Assembly: GCA_003452185.1 (NCBI GenBank)
Contig: DMJJ01000254.1
Coordinates: forward strand, 1,703 to 6,761
Source: Verrucomicrobiales bacterium
Lineage (GTDB): Bacteria; Verrucomicrobiota; Verrucomicrobiia; Limisphaerales; UBA11320
Direction of reading: 5' to 3'
DNA length: 5,059 bases
Part shown: positions 1-5,059 of the stretch, one piece after another
Position numbering within the stretch: position 1 is the stretch's first letter
How the letters are laid out: each line of letters starts with the position of its first letter
Made by a program: the position numbers and the translations under genes
The notes under the pieces: generated by a model
The model's database searches: none
What the model saw: only the letters and a program-made list of their open reading frames with translations
What the model was told of the DNA's origin: nothing

Positions 1-1130
1 GCATCCACCACCCGCGAATCGAAGAGGGCCGCAAGGTCGCGTATCCCGCGCTCAAGGCGGTTCTCCGCGCTTGTCTGGGGGGAGGCCGCCGTCGAGACCG
101 CCGGGGCGGGGGAGGCCGCGGGAGCCTTGGGATCGGGCGTCGCCGGCCGGGCCGGCCGGGGGAGGCTCACCAGCGGGGGAGGAAGCGGCTGCCCGGTGGC
201 GAGCGCATCCACCCGGGCCAGGAGCGGGCAGGTGAAGGCGGTCGCCCGGTGGGCCTCCCGAATTGCGGAGAGCTGCCGATGCACCTCCTTGAACATCGCC
301 CCGATCTCCTCAGGGCCGGTCCCCCCGGGGGATCCCCCCGAGGTCAGGATCTCCGCCGCACGGCGCGGAAAGTCCGCCGGGGTCAGGTCGACCGCATCCA
401 CCACCTCACAAAGGCGGGCCGCCATGTCGGTCAAGGCCAGGAGATCATCCTCGTGGGTGAAGGCCGCCGTGGTGACGACGTAGGCCGGCACTTTCTCCAA
501 GGCATCCTGAAGCTGCTTCGGGAGCTGTGAAGCCTTGAGCAGGTGGTAGCTCAACTCAAGCGGGGTCAGGCCGAAGACCGAGATATACGCCTCGTCCGCG
601 GTCATGGCAGCCGCCAGCCCGCGCGCCTCCTTGTAGTCCTCCGACAGGAACTGCGCCATGAGCAGCCGCCCGTAGTTCCGGAGAATCGCACAGACAAACC
701 CCAGCTCGGGATCGAAGTTGCCTCCGCGCTTCGCCAGCTCCCGCGCCACCAGGCCCGTGGTCAGCGCCAGCGCGGCGCACTCGCGAACCTCCTCCGGGTT
801 GAGCTGGTCCTCGGCGTTGCCGGCCAGCATCAGGGAGACGGCCAGATTCCTCACCTTCTCAAACCCGATGACCTGGATCCCAATGTCCAGGTTGTCGATC
901 GGAACCCCCGCCGGGTTGTATCCAAGGGTGTTCGCCACCTCGAGGATCTTCTTCAAAATCACCGGCTCGCGGCTCACCAGCTCCGAGAGGCTCTGCACGG
1001 AGAGGGAATCCGACTGGGAGGTCAGCTCATGGATCAGCCGAATCATCTGGCTCACCCCCGTCCCCTTGGAGGCCGCCAGACGATCCTTCACCCGCTGAAG
1101 GGTTCTCTGTGCTAATGAGCTGTCAGTCAT
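1..1130 (-). CDS. HDOD-domain signalling protein, C-terminus outside window
   Basis: The minus-strand frame is open from an ATG at 1130 to the window edge, giving 376 complete codons with no stop, so the gene is partial at its 3' end. Residues about 20-215 read as an HDOD domain: a helical N-terminal part (LVSREPVILKKILEVAN, then IGIQVIGFEKVRNLAVSLML) and a central part resembling an HD hydrolase. The metal-binding residues are gone. Where an HD enzyme has LLHDIGKL this one has ILRNYGRLLM (R151-N152), and the earlier conserved His is also missing, so phosphohydrolase activity is unlikely. HDOD proteins generally act as regulatory or scaffold domains in signalling, motility or stress. A helical region to about residue 310 is followed by a Pro/Ala-rich linker (about 315-351). 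A new helix (ENRLERGIRDLAALFDSRVVD) then begins, which may lead into a GAF-like output domain beyond the window; that is a guess. An in-frame ATG at 1172 is an alternative start. The 1130 start has a weak GGA four bases upstream. The family call is firm and the role is unknown. Confidence 0.88.
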   Translation of the reverse strand, partial: MTDSSLAQRTLQRVKDRLAASKGTGVSQMIRLIHELTSQSDSLSVQSLSELVSREPVILKKILEVANTLGYNPAGVPIDNLDIGIQVIGFEKVRNLAVSLMLAGNAEDQLNPEEVRECAALALTTGLVARELAKRGGNFDPELGFVCAILRNYGRLLMAQFLSEDYKEARGLAAAMTADEAYISVFGLTPLELSYHLLKASQLPKQLQDALEKVPAYVVTTAAFTHEDDLLALTDMAARLCEVVDAVDLTPADFPRRAAEILTSGGSPGGTGPEEIGAMFKEVHRQLSAIREAHRATAFTCPLLARVDALATGQPLPPPLVSLPRPARPATPDPKAPAASPAPAVSTAASPQTSAENRLERGIRDLAALFDSRVVD

Positions 1131-1313
1131 CGATTCCGTGGTCGGCCGGATTCGCTCCGGGTGGGACGGCATCGCCGCACGGCGTGGGCTGCCGAGGTGG
1201 AGGGGAACAGCTTGGCCCCACCCCGGGACCCTTCGTTCGCAAAGTAATCATCGGCAGGACCTGCCCGGTTTCAATCCCTCATCCGATCGCTCCGCGCCCT
1301 GCCGCGCGGGCGG
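1131..1313. other. intergenic gap between sorB-like gene and HDOD gene
   Basis: These 183 bases separate two minus-strand genes. I see no convincing coding region on either strand; short plus-strand frames here are rich in Gly, Pro and Arg and have no family-like features. The gap probably holds the promoter of the HDOD gene, but I could not identify a clear -35/-10 pair. Near the sorB-like stop, the minus-strand RNA could form a GC-rich hairpin (CGCCC and GGGCG arms around an 8-base loop, about 1293-1311). No run of U follows it, so it does not qualify as an intrinsic terminator. The one distinct element is the palindrome at 1253-1265. Confidence 0.6.
1253..1265. promoter_or_regulatory. 13-base perfect palindrome, possible operator
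   Basis: GGCAGG-A-CCTGCC is a perfect inverted repeat with 6-base arms around a single central base. It lies about 120 bases upstream of the HDOD gene start and about 50 bases after the sorB-like stop. A one-base spacer cannot form a stable RNA hairpin with all pairs closed, so binding by a dimeric regulator fits better than a terminator. In GC-rich DNA a 6+6 palindrome can arise by chance, and I do not recognise it as the site of a known regulator. Confidence 0.25.
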
Positions 1314-1673
1314 TCACCGCTTGGGAGGGGACTCCTTCCCGTAGTTGCGGGTGAGGTAGTCGAGGATCACGGGAACGCTGTTCGTCACGAGCGGCGCACC
1401 GTACTTGGCGCGCATCTTCTCCACCGTCGCCGTCCACTGGGCCCGGGTCAGCACCGGCTGCGTCGTGATGTACTCGGAGGAGTGGCAGAGAAGGCAGTTC
1501 GACTTCAACTGCTCCGCCCCGGCCCCCTCCTTGATCCGGATCTCTTCCTTCGGAAGCTGAAACGGCCCTTCGGCTGCAACCCGACCGGCCACGAGCCCGG
1601 CCGCCAGGAGCACCCGCAGGATGCCGCGGAGCGAAGTCGCAGGTCCCTGTGTTGAAAGCAATCGCTGAAGCAT
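1314..1673 (-). CDS. Mono-haem cytochrome c, SorB-like sulfite dehydrogenase subunit
   Basis: This 119-residue protein would accept electrons from the molybdenum subunit encoded just upstream and pass them to the respiratory chain in the periplasm. A signal peptide is visible: basic residues to R20, a hydrophobic stretch VLLAAGLVAG, and a probable cleavage site after RVAA (about residue 34). The mature part is only about 85 residues, comparable to small SorB cytochromes. It has a single CxxCH haem site, C60-L-L-C63-H64. M86 in VEKMRAKYGAP is the likely distal haem ligand, and the motifs HSSEYITTQP and LDYLTRNYG are typical of cytochromes paired with sulfite oxidases. The ATG at 1673 lies 13 bases after the sorA-like stop, so the two are almost certainly cotranscribed and perhaps translationally coupled. 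I see no clear Shine-Dalgarno sequence. A GTG at 1718 would extend the protein by 15 residues into the neighbouring gene and is less likely. The stop is TGA at 1316-1314. Confidence 0.85.
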   Translation of the reverse strand: MLQRLLSTQGPATSLRGILRVLLAAGLVAGRVAAEGPFQLPKEEIRIKEGAGAEQLKSNCLLCHSSEYITTQPVLTRAQWTATVEKMRAKYGAPLVTNSVPVILDYLTRNYGKESPPKR

Positions 1674-1686
1674 GTGGGTCGTGGGG

Positions 1687-2997
1687 CTATACGGCGTCCA
1701 GGGTGACCGGCTCGACACAGTTGCGCATGTAGCCGCTCGGGTTCCAGAGCGGTTCCAGGGGCTGCGATTGGCCCAGGCGGTTGGTCGCCCGGGCGATCAG
1801 GGTCCGTGGGCCCGCCTGCCCGGGGCGATAGGGAAAGGACCAGCCCCGGAAGGAATACCGTCCCAGGTCGGCCTCCAACGTCGCCTCTTTCCAGCTCCGG
1901 CCCCCGTCGTCGCTCACCACCACCTCGCGGATCTGCTGCCCGCCATCGAAGGCGATCCCCCGGATCAGGGTGGTGGCGCCGGCCGGGATCCTGCCTCCGG
2001 TGGCATGGCTCGTGATGAATGAACGGACGTTGTAGCGGGAAATCGGGACCGTCCTGCGGGGGGTGGTTCCCGGCTCAATGTGGGCGCAGGGGTCGTCGGG
2101 GATCCGGTAGGCCGGTTTCATCCAGAAACCCTTGAACTCCGAGTCGACGACGGTGATCTCGTTCAGGTGCTTCACCCAGTACGTCCCGTAATGTCCCGGG
2201 ACGACGAGCCGGAGCGGAAACCCGTTCAGCCAGGGAAGCGGCTCGCCGTTCATCTCGAACGCGAGCAGGAGGTCCGGGTCGAGGGCCTGGTCGACATCGA
2301 GGGCCTTGATGAAATCGGGGGTCGTGACGATCAGCGGTGTGTCCAGGCCGTTGAACAGGACCTGCCGCGCCCCGGCGGCGATGCCCGCCTTCTTGAGGAC
2401 GTCCGCCAGCCGGACCCCGCGCCACTTCGCATTCCCCATCGCCCCGTGGCCGAGCTGCCCTCCCGGAACCCGCGGCTTGAAAAACCCGCGGCTGTTCCCG
2501 GAGCATTGGTTGACCGCCAGGACTTCGGTGGTCTCGAACTGCGACCGCAGGTCGGCGACCGACAAGGTCAGCGGCGTGGAGACCTGCCCCTGAACCCGCA
2601 GCCGGAAGGCACCCTCGGTCAGGGTCTCATGCGCCGGGGGGGAATTGGTCAGGTGGTAGCGGACGAAAAAGGCGTCGTTCGGAGTCACGATCCCCTCGCC
2701 AAACACCGCGAACGGGGTCTCGAGCTGCGGGGGACGCGTCGTCAGGCGGATCAGCGGACGCTTCTGCGGATAGGCCACAAGCTCCCGCTCCCCGTTCTCA
2801 AACGGCAGCACGACACTCTCCCCGCTCGCCCGGCTGCGGGCAAGGGTTCCCCCCGCTATCACCGCGGCCCCGAGGCGCACCGCTCCCGACATGAAACGAC
2901 GACGCGTCACGCCGACAACGGGGCTGGGGGCTGGATGGCCGTGAGACACGGCCTGATGGAACCCCCTCTCCCCGTTGAAACTCAAGCCCAGATTCAT
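1687..2997 (-). CDS. Tat-exported molybdenum sulfite dehydrogenase, SorA-like
   Basis: About 436 residues from the ATG at 2997, in the sulfite oxidase family with molybdopterin cofactor. The expected reaction is sulfite + H2O + 2 oxidised cytochrome c to sulfate in the periplasm. A Tat signal is clear: TRRRFM (R32-R34) followed by a hydrophobic stretch to about residue 54, with likely cleavage near SRA (about 57). The catalytic domain shows FFVRYH (R113 and H115, matching the Arg-x-His pair near Mo in SorA), VNQCSGNSRG with the Mo-binding cysteine C165, and VPGHYGTYWVKHL with the active-site Tyr at about 270. The C-terminal third is the dimerisation domain (VVVSDDGGRSWKEA), ending in a characteristic LWNPSGYMRN. 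The cytochrome gene follows after 13 bases. The start is uncertain. GTG at 2949 (13 residues before the Arg cluster, AGG close upstream) would also give a normal Tat signal. GTG at 2910 is possible but short. A start upstream of 2997 would run into the bioB control region. Methionine sulfoxide reductase MsrP is related, but the haem c partner and length favour sulfite dehydrogenase. Confidence 0.87.
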   Translation of the reverse strand: MNLGLSFNGERGFHQAVSHGHPAPSPVVGVTRRRFMSGAVRLGAAVIAGGTLARSRASGESVVLPFENGERELVAYPQKRPLIRLTTRPPQLETPFAVFGEGIVTPNDAFFVRYHLTNSPPAHETLTEGAFRLRVQGQVSTPLTLSVADLRSQFETTEVLAVNQCSGNSRGFFKPRVPGGQLGHGAMGNAKWRGVRLADVLKKAGIAAGARQVLFNGLDTPLIVTTPDFIKALDVDQALDPDLLLAFEMNGEPLPWLNGFPLRLVVPGHYGTYWVKHLNEITVVDSEFKGFWMKPAYRIPDDPCAHIEPGTTPRRTVPISRYNVRSFITSHATGGRIPAGATTLIRGIAFDGGQQIREVVVSDDGGRSWKEATLEADLGRYSFRGWSFPYRPGQAGPRTLIARATNRLGQSQPLEPLWNPSGYMRNCVEPVTLDAV

Positions 2998-3106
2998 CCC
3001 TGCCGCCCGGTGGGGGGGAGGAGGAGAACCATCGCTCGCCCCCTTTTTGCCAAACGCCCCGCAACGCGCTCTTGCCACCGGCCGGCACCTCGATACCCTG
3101 TCAACC
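2998..3106. promoter_or_regulatory. divergent promoter region between sorA-like gene and bioB
   Basis: These 109 bases must carry the promoters for both gene blocks. On the minus strand a perfect TTGACA lies at 3104-3099, but no good -10 box sits at 16-19 bases from it, so it may simply be part of the bioB operator. The segment at about 3011-3027 is purine-rich on the plus strand, with a run of seven G then AGGAGGAG, but no start codon lies within reach of it. I see no coding sequence here, although one plus frame and one minus frame stay open through it. Confidence 0.5.
3072..3099 (+). promoter_or_regulatory. possible bioB promoter
   Basis: TTGCCA (3072-3077) and TACCCT (3094-3099) are separated by 16 bases and give a sigma70-like but weak pair, with the -10 box matching only partly. 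Transcription would begin at about 3106, almost at the bioB ATG, so the message would have essentially no leader. That fits the absence of any Shine-Dalgarno sequence before the ATG. The -10 box directly abuts and slightly overlaps the BirA-like operator, so repressor binding would block polymerase. Confidence 0.3.
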
Positions 3107-3129
3107 ATGTCTGGTGAACAGGTTGACGT
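3098..3129. promoter_or_regulatory. BirA-like biotin operator over the bioB start
   Basis: CTGTCAACC (3098-3106) and GGTTGACGT (3121-3129) contain a perfect 7-base inverted repeat, GTCAACC and GGTTGAC, separated by 14 bases. The centres of the arms are 21 bases apart, two turns of the helix, as expected for a dimer. The BirA operator consensus known from comparative studies is about TTGTAAACC-N14 to N16-GGTTTACAA. This site matches about 7 of 9 positions on the left and 6 of 9 on the right, including the inner AACC/GGTT. It covers the bioB ATG and touches the possible -10 box. BirA with a DNA-binding N-terminus would repress here when biotin is plentiful. The match and location are what I see; regulation by BirA is inferred. 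Confidence 0.6.
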
Positions 3130-4204
3130 CACAAATCACGATCGGTTGTCGGCATTGGGTCAGCGCGTGCTGGCCGGGGGGATGGTGGATCGGGAGGAGG
3201 CGGCGTTCCTCTTTGGGCTCCGGTCGACTGCTGATCGCTTTGATCTGATGGCCTGGGCCAATCGGATTCGGGAGGCGTTCAAGGGGAACAAGGTTCATCT
3301 CTGTTCGATCGTGAACGCCAAGGCGGGGGGATGTTCTGAGAACTGCCGTTTTTGTTCGCAGTCCTCCTTTTACCAGACCGGTTCGCCGAAGTACGGGTTT
3401 GTGGATCCGGAGCCTGTTGCGGCGGCCTCCGAGGAAGCGAACGCCAACGGGGTGACGGCTGTTGGGTTGGTAGCGGCGTGGAAGGGGCTCAACGAGGGGC
3501 CGATGCTGGACGAGGTTTGCGACCGGATCCGGGAGATGGCGGCCGCGGGCAAGGTGCGGCCCGATGCATCGCTTGGGATCATCAAGAATCCGCGGGTGGC
3601 GGAGCGGTTGAAGGAGGCGGGGCTTGAGTGTTACGGGCACAACCTGGAGAGCTCCCGGCGGTTTTTCCCGACCCATTGCAGCACGCACACATTTGACGAC
3701 CGGCTGGAGACGATCCGGCATTTGAAGGCGGCGGGGATCCGGATTTGCTCCGGCGGCATCATCGGGATGGGGGAGACCTGGGAGGACCGTCTGGACATGG
3801 CGTTCACCCTGCGGGAGATCGGTGCCAGCGTGGTCCCTGTGAACATTCTCAACCCGATTCCCGGCACCCCGTTCGAGAAGCTCGCGCCGCTTCCCCCGCT
3901 TGAGATCCTGCAGACCATCGCCTGTTTCCGTTTCATCCTGCCGCGCCAGGAGATCATGGTGGCGGGTGGCCGGACCGTGAACCTGCGTGATCTCCAGAGC
4001 ATGGTATTTGCCGCCGGGGCCAGTGCCCTGATGGTTGGGAATTATCTCACCACATTGAATCAGCCGGTGGAGCGGGATTTGCAGATGTTGAAGGACCTGG
4101 GGCTCGATCCCGACTGGGAGGACCATGGATTTGAGGGCCAGGTGGGGGCGGCGCCGATCGCATTCAAGCCCCGGCGTGCCGATGCCCCGGCCTTGGTGGA
4201 CTGA
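3107..4204 (+). CDS. bioB: Biotin synthase, atypical auxiliary-cluster ligands
   Basis: This 365-residue radical-SAM enzyme catalyses the last step of biotin synthesis, inserting sulfur into dethiobiotin. The [4Fe-4S]/SAM motif is C76-S-E-N-C80-R-F-C83. Other family marks are YGHNLESS, ICSGGIIGMGETWEDR, NPIPGTP and the C-terminal MVGNYLTT. In E. coli the sulfur-donating [2Fe-2S] cluster is held by C97, C128, C188 and R260. The counterparts here are G120 (in TAVGLVAAWK), D153 (in PDASLG), C214 and R289, so two of three cysteine ligands are missing. Cysteines absent from the E. coli protein occur at C66 (HLCSIVNAK), C175 and C191 (THCSTHT), which resembles biotin synthases that use a larger auxiliary cluster. 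The ATG at 3107 is supported because the N-terminal LGQRVLAGG aligns with the start region of Bacillus BioB. No Shine-Dalgarno sequence precedes it. Usual family length is 320-350, so the C-terminus is slightly extended (about 335-365). The M14 gene follows after 3 bases. Assignment as biotin synthase is secure by family; the cluster type is inferred. Confidence 0.93.
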   Translation: MSGEQVDVTNHDRLSALGQRVLAGGMVDREEAAFLFGLRSTADRFDLMAWANRIREAFKGNKVHLCSIVNAKAGGCSENCRFCSQSSFYQTGSPKYGFVDPEPVAAASEEANANGVTAVGLVAAWKGLNEGPMLDEVCDRIREMAAAGKVRPDASLGIIKNPRVAERLKEAGLECYGHNLESSRRFFPTHCSTHTFDDRLETIRHLKAAGIRICSGGIIGMGETWEDRLDMAFTLREIGASVVPVNILNPIPGTPFEKLAPLPPLEILQTIACFRFILPRQEIMVAGGRTVNLRDLQSMVFAAGASALMVGNYLTTLNQPVERDLQMLKDLGLDPDWEDHGFEGQVGAAPIAFKPRRADAPALVD

Positions 4205-4207
4205 GCC

Positions 4208-5014
4208 ATGGCGATGGAGCGGCGTGATTCCGGTCCCCACCTCCGCGTCGGCCGGAACGCCGGGGGGTATGGTGGCGAGCGTCTCGACCCTGACGCCCTG
4301 ATCGCGCGGCTTTCCCCCCTGGCGGCTTCGCGGGGGTGGATTCCGGATCCGATCGTTGTGGAGGGGCAGGGGCCCGTGCCGGCCTGGGTGCGAACCTCCC
4401 CCGCTGCGCGCTGGAATCTGTATCTCTCCTCAGGGATCCATGGCGACGAGCCGGCAGGGCCGCTGGCCGTGGAGCGGTTGTTGGCGGAGGAGCGCTGGCC
4501 CGTGGGGTTCAACCTCTGGGTGGTCCCGTGTTTGAACCCGGAGGGTTTTCGTCGCAACACCCGGGAGGACGGATCGGGGATCGACCTCAACCGGGACTAT
4601 CGGAATCCCCGTACCGCGACGGTCCGGGGACACTTGGAGTGGTTTTCCCGTCAGCCCGCGTTTGACCTCACCCTGGTTCTCCACGAGGACTGGGAGTCGA
4701 ACGGGTTTTACGTCTATGAGCTGAACCCGGATGGGAGGCCTTCCCTGGCCCCTGCGATGGTTGAGGCAGTGGCGAGGGTCTGTCCCGTCGATCATGGGGA
4801 GACGATTGACGGGCGGGCTGCGTCCGGTGGGATGATTCGGTTTGTGGGTGGGGGGATTCCTGACCGTATCGACTGGCCTGAGTCGCTGTATCTTGTTCAC
4901 CACAAGACCCGGTTGAGTTACACGATGGAAGCCCCCTCTGATTTTGTGATGGAGGCCCGTATCCAAGCCCTGGTCGCCGCGGTTCGAACCGCCATGGAAC
5001 GCTACGCGGAGTGA
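4208..5014 (+). CDS. M14 zinc carboxypeptidase / AstE-like deacylase
   Basis: A 268-residue cytoplasmic-looking protein with no signal peptide or membrane segment. The M14 active site is complete: zinc ligands H78 and E81 in SGIHGDEPAG, N110-PEG and the DLNRDY motif (N128, R129) for substrate binding, third zinc ligand H159 in LVLHEDWESNGFYVYE, and catalytic Glu E241 in YTMEAPS. M14 members remove C-terminal residues from peptides or, in the succinylglutamate desuccinylase/aspartoacylase branch, cleave N-acyl amino acids. The HGDEPAG and NPEGF wording recalls MpaA-type murein peptide amidases and AstE-like proteins, and the short length fits these better than digestive carboxypeptidases. The substrate cannot be read from the sequence. 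It begins 3 bases after the bioB stop, so it is probably cotranscribed with bioB and would share its control. The ATG at 4208 has only a weak upstream GGTGGA; an ATG at 4214 is equally possible. The stop is TGA at 5012-5014. A biotin-related role is not shown. Confidence 0.85.
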   Translation: MAMERRDSGPHLRVGRNAGGYGGERLDPDALIARLSPLAASRGWIPDPIVVEGQGPVPAWVRTSPAARWNLYLSSGIHGDEPAGPLAVERLLAEERWPVGFNLWVVPCLNPEGFRRNTREDGSGIDLNRDYRNPRTATVRGHLEWFSRQPAFDLTLVLHEDWESNGFYVYELNPDGRPSLAPAMVEAVARVCPVDHGETIDGRAASGGMIRFVGGGIPDRIDWPESLYLVHHKTRLSYTMEAPSDFVMEARIQALVAAVRTAMERYAE

Positions 5015-5059
5015 CCTGCCGGGCCGGGGAGGGTTTAACCGCTAAGGGGACCGAAGGAA
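5015..5059. other. non-coding tail, possible start of an intergenic repeat
   Basis: No gene or terminator hairpin with a U-run is visible after the M14 stop. The last 29 bases contain GGTTTAACC followed by CGCTAAGG and then GACCGAAGGAA. This resembles the beginning of the degenerate short-period repeats built on units like CGCTAAGG or CGCAAAGG that are found between genes in several environmental bacterial phyla. Only about two units are present before the window ends, so the call is tentative. Confidence 0.2.

Noticed and set aside
543..1115. Plus-strand frame of 190 codons inside the HDOD gene
   Set aside because: The minus frame gives a coherent HDOD domain across the whole stretch. The plus frame is an Arg/Leu/Gln-rich shadow.
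1293..1311. GC hairpin after the sorB-like stop as a terminator
   Set aside because: The stem is only about 5 base pairs and no U-run follows on the transcript strand.
3076..3104. Perfect TTGACA on the minus strand as a -35 box for the sorA-like gene
   Set aside because: No acceptable -10 box lies 16-19 bases downstream, and the hexamer is explained by the left arm of the BirA-like operator.
2975..3106. 44-residue N-terminal extension of BioB from the ATG at 2975
   Set aside because: It would overlap the sorA-like 5' end. The residues look non-coding, and BioB homology begins just after 3107.
2080..3117. Long open frame of 345 codons on the plus strand, antisense to the sorA-like gene
   Set aside because: It mirrors a gene with full sulfite oxidase motifs. 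Its product is Arg/Pro/His-rich with no recognisable family, as expected from GC-rich antisense frames.
2998..3132. 45-residue N-terminal extension of the sorA-like gene from 3132
   Set aside because: It would overlap the bioB start and operator, has a Pro/Gly/Arg-rich sequence unlike any signal peptide, and would put the Tat motif about 76 residues from the start.
3101..4240. Long open frame of 379 codons on the minus strand, antisense to bioB
   Set aside because: The plus strand carries unmistakable BioB. The antisense product is basic and low in complexity, with no motif.
1..5059. CRISPR array, tRNA, rRNA, insertion sequence or defence system
   Set aside because: I saw no regularly spaced direct repeats, no tRNA-like cloverleaf, no transposase and no terminal inverted repeats. 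The genes present are metabolic and signalling.

Overview
GC-rich bacterial DNA, judged by eye. It carries two oppositely oriented gene blocks that diverge from a short spacer at about 2998-3106. The gene mix is a degenerate HDOD signalling protein, a Tat-exported molybdenum sulfite dehydrogenase with its own small haem c subunit, a biotin synthase of unusual type, and an M14 peptidase. It suggests an environmental Gram-negative bacterium. Verrucomicrobiota is my best guess, from the style of the HDOD and BioB proteins, and it is not proven by anything in the window.

Minus strand, read right to left from 2997: a sulfite oxidase-family molybdoenzyme (sorA-like, 2997-1687); 13 bases later a signal-peptide-bearing mono-haem cytochrome c (sorB-like, 1673-1314); a 183-base gap with no gene but a perfect 13-base palindrome; and an HDOD-domain protein (1130 down to the window edge) whose C-terminus lies outside. 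The first two would form a periplasmic sulfite:cytochrome c oxidoreductase that feeds electrons from sulfite into the respiratory chain.

Plus strand: biotin synthase bioB (3107-4204), followed 3 bases later by an M14 zinc carboxypeptidase/deacylase-like gene (4208-5014), probably in the same transcript. The last 45 bases are non-coding and may be the start of a degenerate intergenic repeat.

Two observations stand out. First, BioB keeps the radical-SAM CxxxCxxC motif but lacks two of the three cysteines that hold the sulfur-donating [2Fe-2S] cluster in the E. coli enzyme. Gly and Asp occupy those positions, and extra cysteines occur elsewhere. This points to the alternative-cluster (type II-like) biotin synthases or a further variant. 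Second, a GTCAACC-N14-GGTTGAC inverted repeat lies across the bioB start codon and closely resembles the BirA biotin operator, so this gene pair is probably repressed by biotin.
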